A DNA stretch of 64,000 nucleotides, taken from Streptomyces sp. NBC_01429. Its GTDB lineage: Bacteria > Actinomycetota > Actinomycetes > Streptomycetales > Streptomycetaceae. The notes under the pieces are model-generated. The model searched no databases, was not told the origin of the DNA, and worked only from the letters and a program-made list of their open reading frames with translations. Location: the NCBI RefSeq assembly GCF_036231945.1, contig NZ_CP109599.1, positions 3,876,501 through 3,940,500 of the forward strand. Reading direction: 5' to 3'. Positions 50,057 through 58,849 of this stretch are shown here, in pieces; position 1 is the stretch's first letter, and each line of letters begins with the position of its first letter. The translations under genes and the position numbers were made by a program.

Positions 50057-51700
50057 GACGTCCAGCTCGCCGTCCGCGTACCACCGCCGGATCACCTTCT
50101 TGTCGAACTTCCCCACGCTCGTCTTCGGCACCGCCTCCACCACCGCCCACCGCTCCGGCAGCTGCCATTTCGCGATCTTCCCGGCGAGGAACTCCCGGAG
50201 CGACGCGTAATCCGCCGTGGCGCCCTCCTTGAGGACGACCGTAGCGAGGGGCCGCTCGCCCCACCGGTCGTCCGGCACGGCCACCACCGCCGCCTCGGCC
50301 ACCTCCGGGTGGGCCATCAGCGCGTTCTCCAGGGCCACGCTGGAGATCCACTCGCCGCCGGACTTGATCACGTCCTTCGCCCGGTCGGTGAGGGTGAGAT
50401 AGCCGTCCGGGCTGACGACCCCGACGTCCCCGGTCCGCAGCCAGCCGTCGTCGCTGAACTTGTCCGCCGGCCTGACCGGTTCGGCGTCCACGCCCCCGAA
50501 GTACGCCCCGGCTATCCACGGGCCGCGTACCTCCAGCTCACCGGCCGACTCTCCGTCCCACGGCAGGATGTCGCCCGCGGGCCCGGCGAGCCGCGCCTCG
50601 ACCCCGGCCGGGAAGCGGCCCTGGGTGACGCGGTACGGCCACTCCTCCTCGGCGGTGAGGCCGGCGGGCGGGTTGGACATCGTGCCGAGCGGCGAGGTCT
50701 CCGTCATGCCCCAGGCGGCGCAGAGCCGCACCCCGAGCTTGTCGTACGCCTCCATGAGCGCCGGAGGGCAGGCGGCGCCGCCGATGGTCACGCGGGCCAT
50801 CGAGGACAGATCGCGCGGGTGGGCCGTGACCTCGGCGAGCAGTCCCTGCCAGATGGTGGGGACGGCGGCGGCGTGGGTGGGGCGCTCGCGCTCGATCATC
50901 TCGGCGAGCGGGGCGGCCTGGAGGAAGCGGTCGGGCATCAGCATGTTCACGCCGGTCATGAACGTGGCGTGGGGCAGCCCCCAGGCGTTCACATGGAACT
51001 GCGGGACGACGACGAGCGACGTGTCCTTGTCCGTCAGCCCCATCGACTCGGCCATGTTGACCTGCATGGAGTGCAGATAGATCGAGCGGTGCGAGTAGAC
51101 GACGCCCTTGGGGTCGCCGGTGGTCCCGGAGGTGTAGCACATGGCCGCCGCGGCCCGCTCGTCCAGCTCGGGCCAGTCGAAGACGGCCGGACGGTCCGCG
51201 ATCAGCTCCTCGTACTCGTGCACCTGTACGGCCGTACCCGCCGCCTCGTCCAGCGGGCCCCGGTCGCCGACACCGGAAACGACGACGTGCTCGACGGTCG
51301 GCAGGTGCGGCAGGAGCGGGACGAGCAGTGGCAGCAGGGAGCCGTTCACGAGGAGCACGCGGTCGGCGGCGTGCTTGACGATCCAGACGAGCTGCTCGGC
51401 GGGCAGACGCAGATTGAGGGTGTGGAGGACGGCGCCCATCGAGGGGATCGCGAAATACGCCTCGACGTGCTCCGAGTTGTTCCACATCAGCGTGGCGACG
51501 CGCTCGTCGCCGGTGACGCCGAGGCCGTCGCGCAGGGCGGCGGCCAGCCGGGTCGCGCGCTCGCCGATCTCGGCGAAGGAGCGGCGCCGCGGCTCGCTCT
51601 CGCCGGTCCAGGTCGTGACCTGGGAGGACCCGTGGATGGTCATCCCGTGGAGCAGGATGCGGGTCACGGTCAGCGGTACGTCCTGCATCGTGCTGAGCAC
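50045..51700 (-). CDS. Acyl-CoA synthetase (long-chain fatty-acid-CoA ligase family)
   Basis: 551 residues from GTG 51700, supported by GGGAGG upstream; ATG 51688 is an alternative. Adenylate-forming enzyme: P-loop AAMCYTSGTTGDPKGVVYSH, LCAAWGMTETSPLG, DDGWLRTGDVGVVSPDGYLT, and the C-terminal catalytic Lys in VPKTSVGKFDKK. It activates a fatty acid with ATP and CoA. Transcribed behind the SigE-family sigma gene with a 140-bp gap. Confidence 0.94.
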   Translation of the reverse strand: MLSTMQDVPLTVTRILLHGMTIHGSSQVTTWTGESEPRRRSFAEIGERATRLAAALRDGLGVTGDERVATLMWNNSEHVEAYFAIPSMGAVLHTLNLRLPAEQLVWIVKHAADRVLLVNGSLLPLLVPLLPHLPTVEHVVVSGVGDRGPLDEAAGTAVQVHEYEELIADRPAVFDWPELDERAAAAMCYTSGTTGDPKGVVYSHRSIYLHSMQVNMAESMGLTDKDTSLVVVPQFHVNAWGLPHATFMTGVNMLMPDRFLQAAPLAEMIERERPTHAAAVPTIWQGLLAEVTAHPRDLSSMARVTIGGAACPPALMEAYDKLGVRLCAAWGMTETSPLGTMSNPPAGLTAEEEWPYRVTQGRFPAGVEARLAGPAGDILPWDGESAGELEVRGPWIAGAYFGGVDAEPVRPADKFSDDGWLRTGDVGVVSPDGYLTLTDRAKDVIKSGGEWISSVALENALMAHPEVAEAAVVAVPDDRWGERPLATVVLKEGATADYASLREFLAGKIAKWQLPERWAVVEAVPKTSVGKFDKKVIRRWYADGELDVTEL

Positions 51701-51840
51701 GGCGTCCTCCCGGTGGGCGCTGGCGCTGCGTGGCGGAGAAGGGCGCAGAAGGTGCTGCGCTGTGAAGATTCTTCTCACGTACCGTGCGGTATGTCACTAC
51801 CCGGGACCGGAAGTGCGGGTCGGACCAGGGTCGGCCAAGG

Positions 51841-52458
51841 TCACCGCACCGGGGAAAGTTCCGGGTCCTCCCGGAGTTTGCCGAGCGCGCGCGACACCGC
51901 GCTCTTGACCGTACCGACCGAGACCCCGAGCACCTCAGCCGTCTGGACCTCGCTGAGATCCTCGTAGTACCGCAGGACGACCATGGCCCGCTGCCGGTCG
52001 GGCAGCTTCATCACCGCGCGCCACATCGAGTCGTGCAGCACCTGGCGCTCGGCGGGGTCGGGCTCGGGGACGCCCGCCGGCTCGGGCAGCTCGTCGCAGG
52101 CGAACTCGTCGACCTTGCGCTTGCGCCACTGCGAGGTACGGGTGTTCAGCAGGGCCCGGCGGACATAGCCGTCCAGGGCGCGGTGGTCCTCGATCCGCTC
52201 CCAGGCGACATAGGTCTTGGTGAGCGCCGTCTGGAGCAGGTCCTCGGCGTCGCACGGGTTGGCGGTCAGCGAGCGCGCCGTTCGCAGCAGCACGGGCCCC
52301 CGCGCCCGTACGTACGAGGAGAACGACGCGTAGGGCGGTACGTGGGACACGTGGGACATGTGCGACACGTGTGGCGCGTACGGCGAGGAGGTCGGGTACG
52401 ACGAGTGCGCGGCCGGCTTGGCGGCTTGTGAGGCGCTCGTGCAGACAGGCGTGGTCAT
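51841..52458 (-). CDS. SigE-family ECF RNA polymerase sigma factor
   Basis: 205 residues from ATG 52458. A 45-residue low-complexity start (APHVSHMSHVSHVPPYASFS) precedes region 2 (VRARGPVLLRTARSLTANPC, DAEDLLQTALTKTYVAWERI) and region 4 (LPDRQRAMVVLRYYEDLSEV, QTAEVLGVSVGTVKSAVSRA). The SigE-type family of actinobacteria often lacks a linked anti-sigma factor, as here. DNA near 52340-52375 encoding the SHV repeats is repetitive. Confidence 0.92.
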   Translation of the reverse strand: MTTPVCTSASQAAKPAAHSSYPTSSPYAPHVSHMSHVSHVPPYASFSSYVRARGPVLLRTARSLTANPCDAEDLLQTALTKTYVAWERIEDHRALDGYVRRALLNTRTSQWRKRKVDEFACDELPEPAGVPEPDPAERQVLHDSMWRAVMKLPDRQRAMVVLRYYEDLSEVQTAEVLGVSVGTVKSAVSRALGKLREDPELSPVR

Positions 52459-52540
52459 GGCTCCACGCTAGGAGCGATGCGTACTCCGGGGGATCGCCCC
52501 CAGGTCCCGAAGCGATGTCCGCCTCTGGGTGTAGGGGTGG

Positions 52541-52573
52541 GGCTGCCTCCACCTCCTGAAGGTGGAGGCAGCC
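52541..52573. terminator. 14-bp perfect hairpin upstream of the sigma gene
   Basis: GGCTGCCTCCACCT (52541-52554) pairs with AGGTGGAGGCAGCC (52560-52573) around a 5-nt loop. It lies between the nepA-like gene and the sigma gene on their common strand. Confidence 0.65.
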
Positions 52574-52640
52574 GGACGGAACCGTCAGGGTCGGGCGCGG
52601 CGGCGGCTTCCCCCGTACCCCCCGCGGGGACCCGCGCGAA

Positions 52641-52684
52641 GGCGTCCCGCGTTCCGGCACGGAAGTGCCGTCACGCGGGACGCC
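52641..52684 (-). terminator. Compound hairpin after the nepA-like gene
   Basis: Outer arms GGCGTCCCGCGT (52641-52652) and ACGCGGGACGCC (52673-52684), with an inner GGCAC/GTGCC stem. It lies 46 bp beyond the stop of the minus-strand gene. Confidence 0.7.
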
Positions 52685-52729
52685 CTCTGTCACTCACCCC
52701 TCAGTCACGCCCCCCGTCGGGCCGAGGTC

Positions 52730-53047
52730 CTACCACCAGAAAGGCACGTTGTAGGCGACGGAGATGTTGTGGTTCGACTGGTCGATCGCCGTCAGGCCCG
52801 AACCGATCACATTCGCGGTGTTGTTCTGATTGGACGCCCCGGCGCCGGTCGCCACCTGCTGGGTGGTGGTCGAGTTGCCGAAGTTGTCACCCCGCACCCC
52901 GCTGCCGGCAATGGTGGCCGCCGACGCGTTCGCACCGTCGTCGGCGAAGGCGTGGTCATCAGCCTGGGCGACCCCGGTGAAGAGCGCGGCGGCGAGAGGC
53001 AGGGCGGCGACCACAGCGATGGCACGGGCGGTACGGAAGCTTGCCAT
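52730..53047 (-). CDS. Small secreted NepA-like spore/cell-wall protein
   Basis: 105 residues from ATG 53047, with GGAGGA 6 nt upstream. Signal peptide RTARAIAVVAALPLAAALFT with cleavage after VAQA. The mature part is rich in Asn, Thr, Ser and Gly: ATIAGSGVRGDNFGNSTTTQ, NQNNTANVIGSGLTAIDQSN, ending in aromatic PFWW. Two degenerate repeats hint at a beta-stacking structural protein. The S. coelicolor NepA (SCO4002, from memory) is a small secreted structural protein tied to spore dormancy and SigN; the neighbourhood fits but direct sequence identity is unverified. Confidence 0.7.
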   Translation of the reverse strand: MASFRTARAIAVVAALPLAAALFTGVAQADDHAFADDGANASAATIAGSGVRGDNFGNSTTTQQVATGAGASNQNNTANVIGSGLTAIDQSNHNISVAYNVPFWW

Positions 53048-53136
53048 GTCAATTCCTCCAGGAACCAGAAGTACGGCTTGATCCGGGGCAGTTGGCCGAC
53101 CGCCTCGGTCGTGGTGACGACGTCGCGGTCACAGAC

Positions 53137-53161
53137 TTGCCCACCGCATACCGCTCGAACC
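53137..53161 (-). promoter_or_regulatory. Possible SigB/F-type promoter of the nepA-like gene
   Basis: On the minus strand GGTTC (53161-53157) and GGGCAA (53142-53137) are separated by 14 bp, loosely fitting the GTTT-N14-16-GGGTAT form recognised by SigB/F-class factors. It lies 90 bp before the start codon. Weak match. Confidence 0.3.
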
Positions 53162-53402
53162 AGTCGGGAGGCCCTTATTCCCTCGCAAGCGTGAGGACAA
53201 GTAGATAAACCCCTTATGCGCCCCCAAAACCCCAGCTCGGCCGCCGCGCACCGACAAGCCCTTCCTCGCACCGCCGCGAGCCCTTCCGGGGTGGCGACCC
53301 GCACCGCCCCGGGCCCCGAACACCGCGAGCCCCCTCCCCCTTCATCGCTCAGACGTTCGAGCCAAGAAGCGCGCATCGGCCCCCTGGAACGGAGTCGAGC
53401 CC

Positions 53403-53454
53403 GACCAGGGATCGCGACCAGGAATCGCGACCAGGAATCGCGGCCAGGAATTCC
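53403..53454. repeat. Four 13-bp tandem repeats GACCAGGAATCGC
   Basis: Units at 53403, 53416, 53429 and 53442, the last diverged. They lie in the 500-bp gap between the nepA-like gene and the carboxypeptidase gene, where no other gene is visible. Confidence 0.92.
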
Positions 53455-53558
53455 GTACATCCCTTCGAGGCGCTCACGAGTCTCGTATCGGGACCCTTTT
53501 CTGTCTGCGGTCCGACTTCGTCGCATTTCCATGCATGTGTGAACTCGGAGTGTTTCCT

Positions 53559-54491
53559 TTGATATCCAGCCACCCGGGCGTGCGCAGAGCCGCCGTGGTC
53601 GCCCTCACCTCCGGCGCGCTCCTCTCCGTCTCCGCCCTGGCCGCACCGGCCCAGGCGGCCACCAAGCCGTCGGTCGGCGGCAAGGGCGCGTTCCTGCTGA
53701 ACAACGCCTCCAGCGCAACCGTCTTCAGCAAGACCCCCGACACGCGCCGCCAGATGGCCAGCACGACGAAGATCATGACGGCCGCCGTGGTGCTCAGCAC
53801 CAAGGGCGTCGATCTCAACCGCAAGGTGACGATCAAGAAGGCCTACCGTGACTACGTCACCAAGCAGGGCGGCTCCACCGCCGATCTGCGCACCGGCGAC
53901 AAGGTCACCGTCCGCCAGCTGCTGTACGGCACGATGCTGCCCTCCGGCTGCGACGCGGCGTACGCGCTCGCGGACACGTACGGGACCGGCTCCACCAACG
54001 CGGCCCGCACCAAGTCGTTCATCGCGAAGATGAACGCGAAGGCGAAGGAGCTGAAGCTCAAGAACACCAGCTTCGACTCGTTCGACGGCATATCGAGCGC
54101 GGGGAAGAACTACACGACCCCGCGCGACCTGGCGAAGATCGCCCAGTACGCCATGAAGAACGCCAACTTCCGCACGGTCGTCAAGGCCACGTCCTACAAG
54201 GGCACGGCGCCGACCAGCACGGGCGGCAAGCGCACGTACACCTGGTACAACACGAACAAGCTCCTCGGCTCCTACAAGGGCGCCATCGGGATCAAGACCG
54301 GCACCGGCACGAGCGCCGGCCCCTGCCTGGTCTTCGCCGCGACCCGGGGCAGCAAGACCCTGGTCGGCGTCGTCCTGAACGGTTCCGACCGCTACAAGGA
54401 CGCGGCGAAGATGCTCGACTACGGCTTCGGCTCGACCACGGCCAAGACGATGCAGCTGCGCTCCCTGCCGACGGACGCCCAGCGCGACTGA
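53559..54491 (+). CDS. D-alanyl-D-alanine carboxypeptidase (PBP5/DacA type)
   Basis: 310 residues from TTG 53559, chosen because GGAG at 53547-53550 is well spaced; ATG 53535 is less likely. Signal peptide (RRAAVVALTSGALLSVSALA, APAQA). Penicillin-binding motifs: SxxK in MASTTKIM (Ser68, Lys71), SGC in MLPSGCDAAYALAD, KTG in AIGIKTGTGTSAG. It trims the terminal D-Ala from peptidoglycan stems. There is no C-terminal membrane anchor and the usual PBP5 C-domain is missing, so it is a short soluble secreted form. Confidence 0.93.
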   Translation: MISSHPGVRRAAVVALTSGALLSVSALAAPAQAATKPSVGGKGAFLLNNASSATVFSKTPDTRRQMASTTKIMTAAVVLSTKGVDLNRKVTIKKAYRDYVTKQGGSTADLRTGDKVTVRQLLYGTMLPSGCDAAYALADTYGTGSTNAARTKSFIAKMNAKAKELKLKNTSFDSFDGISSAGKNYTTPRDLAKIAQYAMKNANFRTVVKATSYKGTAPTSTGGKRTYTWYNTNKLLGSYKGAIGIKTGTGTSAGPCLVFAATRGSKTLVGVVLNGSDRYKDAAKMLDYGFGSTTAKTMQLRSLPTDAQRD

Positions 54492-54511
54492 TCCTGGGAC
54501 GAGAGAGGGAC

Positions 54512-54551
54512 GGGGGCCGCCCCGGAGCGCGACAGCTCCGGGCGGCCCCCG
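54512..54551 (+). terminator. Strong hairpin after the carboxypeptidase gene
   Basis: GGGGGCCGCCCCGGAGC (from 54512) pairs with GCTCCGGGCGGCCCCC (54535-54550), 6-nt loop. Confidence 0.82.
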
Positions 54552-54786
54552 CTTCCGTGCCCGTCCGCCCGTCCATCCGCCTGCCTGCCCGCCTGCCCGT
54601 GACTATGCCAAGGGAAATTGAGCCGGGAAATTGAACGTCGAAAATAATATGAAATGCCTCGTCAGTCACGATCAGGCTACAAAGGTCATTAAGCCCTGAA
54701 AGCGGCAGGACATCCCCACCATGATCTGGCAAACCGGGCACCTCGGTGCCCGGTCGGTCTGCATCGGCGTCAACGAGGGAGATGTC

Positions 54787-55242
54787 TTGCGCAACGACTC
54801 GGCCCCCCGCACCGCACACCCGGCCTCCCGCATCGCGCGGCGCACCGGAGCGGTCCTCGCGGCCACGGGGCTTGCCCTGTCACTCACCAGCCAGGCGTGG
54901 GCGGGGACGCTCAACAGCTATCTGAAGGAGGTCATGGTCGGATTCGAGTCCAGCAGTTGGGAACACACCGGAAAAGCCTCCACCGTCATCCACTTCACGG
55001 GCTGCTCCCTGCCCGGCGCCACCTTCAAGGACACCACGGTCGAACTCACCCGCGCGCGTCCGATGCTTCCCGATATCAACCAGGGACAGAAGACGTTCAG
55101 CGCGTGCAAGAACGGCGGGACGTCGAAGGGTAACTGGGGAGCCAGGGAGCGCAATTCCCGCTACTACTTCACCATCAAGAAGATCAATGGCGGCGGCGGG
55201 AATCTGCGGATGGACGTCAACGCCGTGAAGGTCACGTACTAG
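54787..55242 (+). CDS. Small secreted protein of unknown function (151 aa)
   Basis: Start TTG 54787, with GAGGGAG just upstream; an upstream ATG 54721 lacks a ribosome site. Signal peptide RIARRTGAVLAATGLALSLT, SQAWA. The mature protein has two Cys (HFTGCSLPGATFKD and TFSACKNGG), likely one disulfide, and a beta-rich end (RYYFTIKKINGGGGNLRMDV). An AT-rich stretch at 54600-54660 with the direct repeat GGGAAATTGA (two copies) precedes it. It is followed after 99 bp by the ABC genes and may be their partner. Confidence 0.72.
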   Translation: MRNDSAPRTAHPASRIARRTGAVLAATGLALSLTSQAWAGTLNSYLKEVMVGFESSSWEHTGKASTVIHFTGCSLPGATFKDTTVELTRARPMLPDINQGQKTFSACKNGGTSKGNWGARERNSRYYFTIKKINGGGGNLRMDVNAVKVTY

Positions 55243-55341
55243 AACAGCCCCATCGCCGAGCGCGGTGGCGGCCACGGCTCATCGCACCACGACACATTCT
55301 CCCCGCCACCGCGCTCCCTCATGCCAGGAGAGCCGCATCCC

Positions 55342-56097
55342 ATGCCTCTTCAATTCACCGGATGTTCCTTCGGATACAACAGGAGACGGCGGATCCTGCA
55401 CGCCCTCGACTGCCTTGTGCCCAAAGGACGTACGGTCTTCCTCGGCCCCAACGGAGCGGGCAAGAGCACGGTGCTCGGGCTCGCGGCCTCCGCGTTACGC
55501 CCCAGGTCGGGGACCGTCTCGTACCGGGGGATCGACTCCACCGACCCCCGGTCGCTCAAGAAGTACCGCAAACGCGTCGCGTGGCTGCCCCAGGACGTCG
55601 AATCCGTACCGGGCCTGACGGCACGTCAGCAGGTCGCCTACGTGGGGTGGCTGAAGGGTATGTCGCGCGCGGCGGCGTGGGACGAATCCCTGCGCGCCCT
55701 CCAGAAGGTGGAGCTCGGGCGGCAGTCGCGCACCCCGGTCGACCGGTTGTCCGGCGGCCAGCGACGCAGGGTCGGGGTCGCGCAGTCCCTCGTCCACGGC
55801 GCCGAGGTGCTGCTGCTCGACGAGCCCACCGCGGGGATGGACCCGCGCCAGCGGCGCGTCTTCCACGATGTGCTCGGCACCCTGCCCGCCTCCGTACACG
55901 TCGTGCTCTCCACGCACGACACCGCGGACCTCGACACGGCCTACGACAACGTCCTCGTCCTGGTCTCGGGAGAGATCGTGTTCGGCGGCCCCGTACGGGA
56001 GTTCCTGTACCACGCGCCCGCCGGCACGGCGGCGGGCCGGCAGGCGGAGGCCGCGTACGAGGCGCTCACCGAGAGGACCGGCCGATGGGACTCCTGA
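55342..56097 (+). CDS. ABC transporter ATP-binding protein
   Basis: 251 residues from ATG 55342, with AGGAG 11 nt upstream. Walker A VFLGPNGAGKSTVLGLAASA, Q-loop AWLPQDVESVPGLTARQQVA, signature DRLSGGQRRRVGVAQ, Walker B VLLLDEPTAGMDPRQ, H-loop VVLSTHDTADLD. It is of the exporter (drug/bacteriocin, NatA-like) class. Its stop overlaps the membrane gene by 13 bp. Confidence 0.94.
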   Translation: MPLQFTGCSFGYNRRRRILHALDCLVPKGRTVFLGPNGAGKSTVLGLAASALRPRSGTVSYRGIDSTDPRSLKKYRKRVAWLPQDVESVPGLTARQQVAYVGWLKGMSRAAAWDESLRALQKVELGRQSRTPVDRLSGGQRRRVGVAQSLVHGAEVLLLDEPTAGMDPRQRRVFHDVLGTLPASVHVVLSTHDTADLDTAYDNVLVLVSGEIVFGGPVREFLYHAPAGTAAGRQAEAAYEALTERTGRWDS

Positions 56098-57365
56098 GCG
56101 TCCCCGGCAGGCCCGCGGCGCTGTGGGCCGCGGGGCCGCTCACCGCCCTCAACTGCTGGTACGTGTACACCTTCGCCCACTCCGCCTCCACCACGTACGG
56201 CGGCTTCACCACGCATGTGACGGGCTATACGGTCTTCGCGACCGCCGCGGGCTGCGCGGCCCTCGCCGCCTGGGAGGCCGGACGGCTGCGGGCGGCGCGG
56301 ATCTGGTCCTTCGCTCCGGTACGGGGGCGCTGCGCGATCGCCGGGAACGCGCTGCTCCCGGTGGCGGTGGTTGCGGTGGCCGCGACGGTGCCCGCCTGCG
56401 TGACGGCGGCCCTGGTGGTCGGCGCTGCGCCCCGGCTCGCCGATCTGCCCACGTTCGGCATGCTGTTCTCCGTCGTCGCCGCGCACATCGTCCTGGGCTT
56501 CGCGGTGGGCTCCGTACTCCCCCGGGTCATCGCGTGCCCGCTCATGCTGGTGGGTGTCTTCCTCTGGATGGGCGTGCCCGCCACGATGGAGGCCATGTGG
56601 GTCCGGCATCTGAACGGACTGCTGGTCGACAGCGCCACCGTCACCGACGACATCGCCCCCTCGGCCCTGATCGCCCCCGTACTGCTGGCCGGCGGACTGG
56701 CCCTCGCGGTGCTGGTCTGCTGCTCCCCGCTGCGGCGGCGGAGCCTGCGCGCGGCGCTCGGCGTGTGCTGCGCGGTCACTGGGGCGGCCTCGGCCTACGC
56801 GCTGGTGGCCGACGCCGACACCCGGGTGCCGACCGTCCCGCGTACGGGGGCCGCCGCGTCGGTGTGCGACACGGCGGCGCCCCGCATCTGCGTACCCGAG
56901 GAACTGCGCCCCGAGGTGCCCCGGCTGCGGGCGGCGCTGCGGGAGGTGCTGCCGCGCATGGAGGCGGCCGGGATCCGGGGGCCGGCGTCACTCGCGTACG
57001 TCTCCGACGACACGTCGCTGCCCCCCGGGACCTGGCGGATCGCCCCCTCCGACGGTCTCTCCGCGGCCGAGGCCAGAACCGTGGTGGCGCTCGGCCCGCT
57101 GCCCGTGTGGCACGACTGCCCGAGCCTGCCCGAGGACGGGTGGCGCGACGAGGGACCGGTGTCGGCGTGGCTCAGACTCGCGGCCGGGCTGCCCGCCACC
57201 GAGGTGGACGAACAGACGGACGAGGAATCCCTGCGGGTGGCTCGTACCGTACGCGGCTGGAGCCGGGAGAAACAGAACACCTGGTTCCACGACGCCACCC
57301 GGCTCCTCGACAGCTGTGAACCCGACACCCAGGGGCTGCTCGCGGGATCGGCGGCCCGGCGGTGA
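56085..57365 (+). CDS. ABC-2-like membrane protein with extracytoplasmic C-domain
   Basis: 426 residues from ATG 56085. Six hydrophobic segments in the first 245 residues (WAAGPLTALNCWYVYTFAHS, IAGNALLPVAVVAVAATVPA, SALIAPVLLAGGLALAVLVC, AALGVCCAVTGAASAYALVA). The last 170 residues are soluble, with paired Cys (ASVCDTAAPRICVPEELR, WHDCPSLPEDGW), so probably outside the cell. Not a standard permease; recognised only from its coupling to the ATPase gene. The next gene overlaps by 4 bp. Confidence 0.8.
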   Translation: MGLLSVPGRPAALWAAGPLTALNCWYVYTFAHSASTTYGGFTTHVTGYTVFATAAGCAALAAWEAGRLRAARIWSFAPVRGRCAIAGNALLPVAVVAVAATVPACVTAALVVGAAPRLADLPTFGMLFSVVAAHIVLGFAVGSVLPRVIACPLMLVGVFLWMGVPATMEAMWVRHLNGLLVDSATVTDDIAPSALIAPVLLAGGLALAVLVCCSPLRRRSLRAALGVCCAVTGAASAYALVADADTRVPTVPRTGAAASVCDTAAPRICVPEELRPEVPRLRAALREVLPRMEAAGIRGPASLAYVSDDTSLPPGTWRIAPSDGLSAAEARTVVALGPLPVWHDCPSLPEDGWRDEGPVSAWLRLAAGLPATEVDEQTDEESLRVARTVRGWSREKQNTWFHDATRLLDSCEPDTQGLLAGSAARR

Positions 57366-57940
57366 CCGCCTGGGCGACGGTACGGCGCCCCCTGTACCCG
57401 CTGGCCGGACTGGCGGCGTTCGCGGGTGCGATGGCCCTGGCCAGCGAGACGACGGTCCATGTGCCGTCGCTGACCCCGAACGGCACCGCGGGCATCCGGC
57501 TGATGCTGTTCGCCCCGCTCACGGTCTGCGTGGCGCTCCTGGTCTGCCTCGACCGGCGGCTCCCGAAGGCCGAACTGACCGGCGTACGGCCCGTGGTGAG
57601 CGCCGACCGGCTCCTGGTCCTGGCCACGGCCGTGGCCTCGCTCGGCGCGGGAGCCCTGATCGCGGAGCTGTCCGACGCCCCCTCGGCGCTGGCGGCGGGC
57701 CGCAACGCCCTCTTCCTCACCGGCCTCGCCCTCCTCGTCCGCGCCTGGGGAGGCACGACGGCGGCGGGCGCGGCGGCGGCGGGCTGGGTCGGCCTCGTCC
57801 TCGTGGCCGGCTTCCGCAACGCCCAGTCCCCCCGCCTGTGGGCCGTCGTCCCCCAACCGATGACCGACCCCCTGGCGGCCTGCGCGACGGGGATGGTGCT
57901 GGTGGCGGGGGTGGTGGCGATGGGACGGCGACGGGCTTAG
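57362..57940 (+). CDS. Second membrane subunit of the ABC system (192 aa)
   Basis: From GTG 57362 (GTGA overlap). Six hydrophobic segments (PLAGLAAFAGAMALASETTV, LMLFAPLTVCVALLVCLDRR, LFLTGLALLVRAWGG, AGWVGLVLVAGFRNAQSPRL, CATGMVLVAGVVAM). No family recognised. The tight coupling indicates it completes the exporter. Confidence 0.78.
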   Translation: MTAWATVRRPLYPLAGLAAFAGAMALASETTVHVPSLTPNGTAGIRLMLFAPLTVCVALLVCLDRRLPKAELTGVRPVVSADRLLVLATAVASLGAGALIAELSDAPSALAAGRNALFLTGLALLVRAWGGTTAAGAAAAGWVGLVLVAGFRNAQSPRLWAVVPQPMTDPLAACATGMVLVAGVVAMGRRRA

Positions 57941-58093
57941 CGGACGGCGAACGGCGGGGTGGCCGACGAGGCGGCCGGCGGCGTGCGGGGTGGGTTGCGG
58001 CGTTCCCATCTGGAAATCCGACAAGTCAACGTGATCGAATGGTGGTTGACGACGGTCGGAGTGCGACGGTCGGACGGGGGAAGGAGCCGGCCC

Positions 58094-58345
58094 ATGGCAT
58101 GGGACGAAGACGCATCCATTGAACTCTTCAATGACGGCCTGGACACGGGATCCGCGCTCACCGAACTGCACGACGCGTGGAACTCACAGGTCGGAGCACT
58201 CAAAGAGGCCTGCGCCCACATATCGAACCATCTGGACTACACGCGCGCTCAGCGCGCCAAGGACAATGCCTACGTCGAGACGAGCATGAAAAAAATCGGG
58301 GGCGACCCGATGACGGTCTCTCGTCTCAACCAGTACTTCCATTGA
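58094..58345 (+). CDS. Small helical WXG100-like protein (83 aa)
   Basis: From ATG 58094, with AAGGAG 7 nt upstream. All-helical, with LHDAWNSQVGALKEACAHIS in the middle, where a WxG turn would be (W-N-S here), then HLDYTRAQRAKDNAYVETSM. Size and pattern fit the WXG100/ESX-like group that precedes larger DUF6571-type proteins in Streptomyces. The following gene is such a protein, cut short. Confidence 0.68.
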   Translation: MAWDEDASIELFNDGLDTGSALTELHDAWNSQVGALKEACAHISNHLDYTRAQRAKDNAYVETSMKKIGGDPMTVSRLNQYFH

Positions 58346-58385
58346 TCCACTGATCCATTCGATCGCCTCCGGTACGGATGGGGAC

Positions 58386-58817
58386 GTGAACGCCGCTGGC
58401 CTGGCGAAGAAGGCGCGGAGCGCCAACTGGAGCGGTGTGAATGCCACCAACAAGCCGTTCGATCCGGCAGCGCTCTGGGGAAACCCCGGCATCTCGGCCC
58501 AGCTCGACTACTCGGGCAAGGACGGCGCGTCCGGCAGCGACCCGATGACCGGCTACCTCAAGGCCGTCTCCCACAACCCCGACTTCGCGACGGAACTGTT
58601 CAACCGCGGCGACGTGGCCGACTACCTCCTCACCGACCGCGACTTCTACGACAAGGACGACCCCTTCGGCAAGGGCGACGGCACCATGCAGTCGACGGTT
58701 AACCCGGAGCACCGACTCTCTCAGGGAGAGTCACATTACCTGTGCCAGGACTCAATCGGAAACTCGGCATTCAACGGAAACAGTACCGCGAACCGGAAAG
58801 TTGGCGATCCCGAATGA
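58386..58817 (+). pseudogene. Truncated DUF6571-like gene
   Basis: From GTG 58386: MNAAGLAKKARSANWSGVNA, then KPFDPAALWGNPGISAQLDY, NPDFATELFNRGDVADYLLT and DRDFYDKDDPFGKGDGTMQS. These match, from memory, an internal part of 600-800-residue DUF6571-like proteins. After TMQS the sequence changes character (lower GC, NPEHRLSQGESHYLCQDSIG) and stops, so both the start and the large remainder are missing. It may still yield a 143-residue product. Confidence 0.6.
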
Positions 58818-58849
58818 CTCCGACAGAGCATCCCTGGAAATGGAAGCGC

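Noticed and set aside
54512..54720. Small RNA gene after the carboxypeptidase
   Set aside because: The hairpin is explained as a terminator, and the AT-rich part fits a promoter for the secreted protein gene; no further structure stands out.
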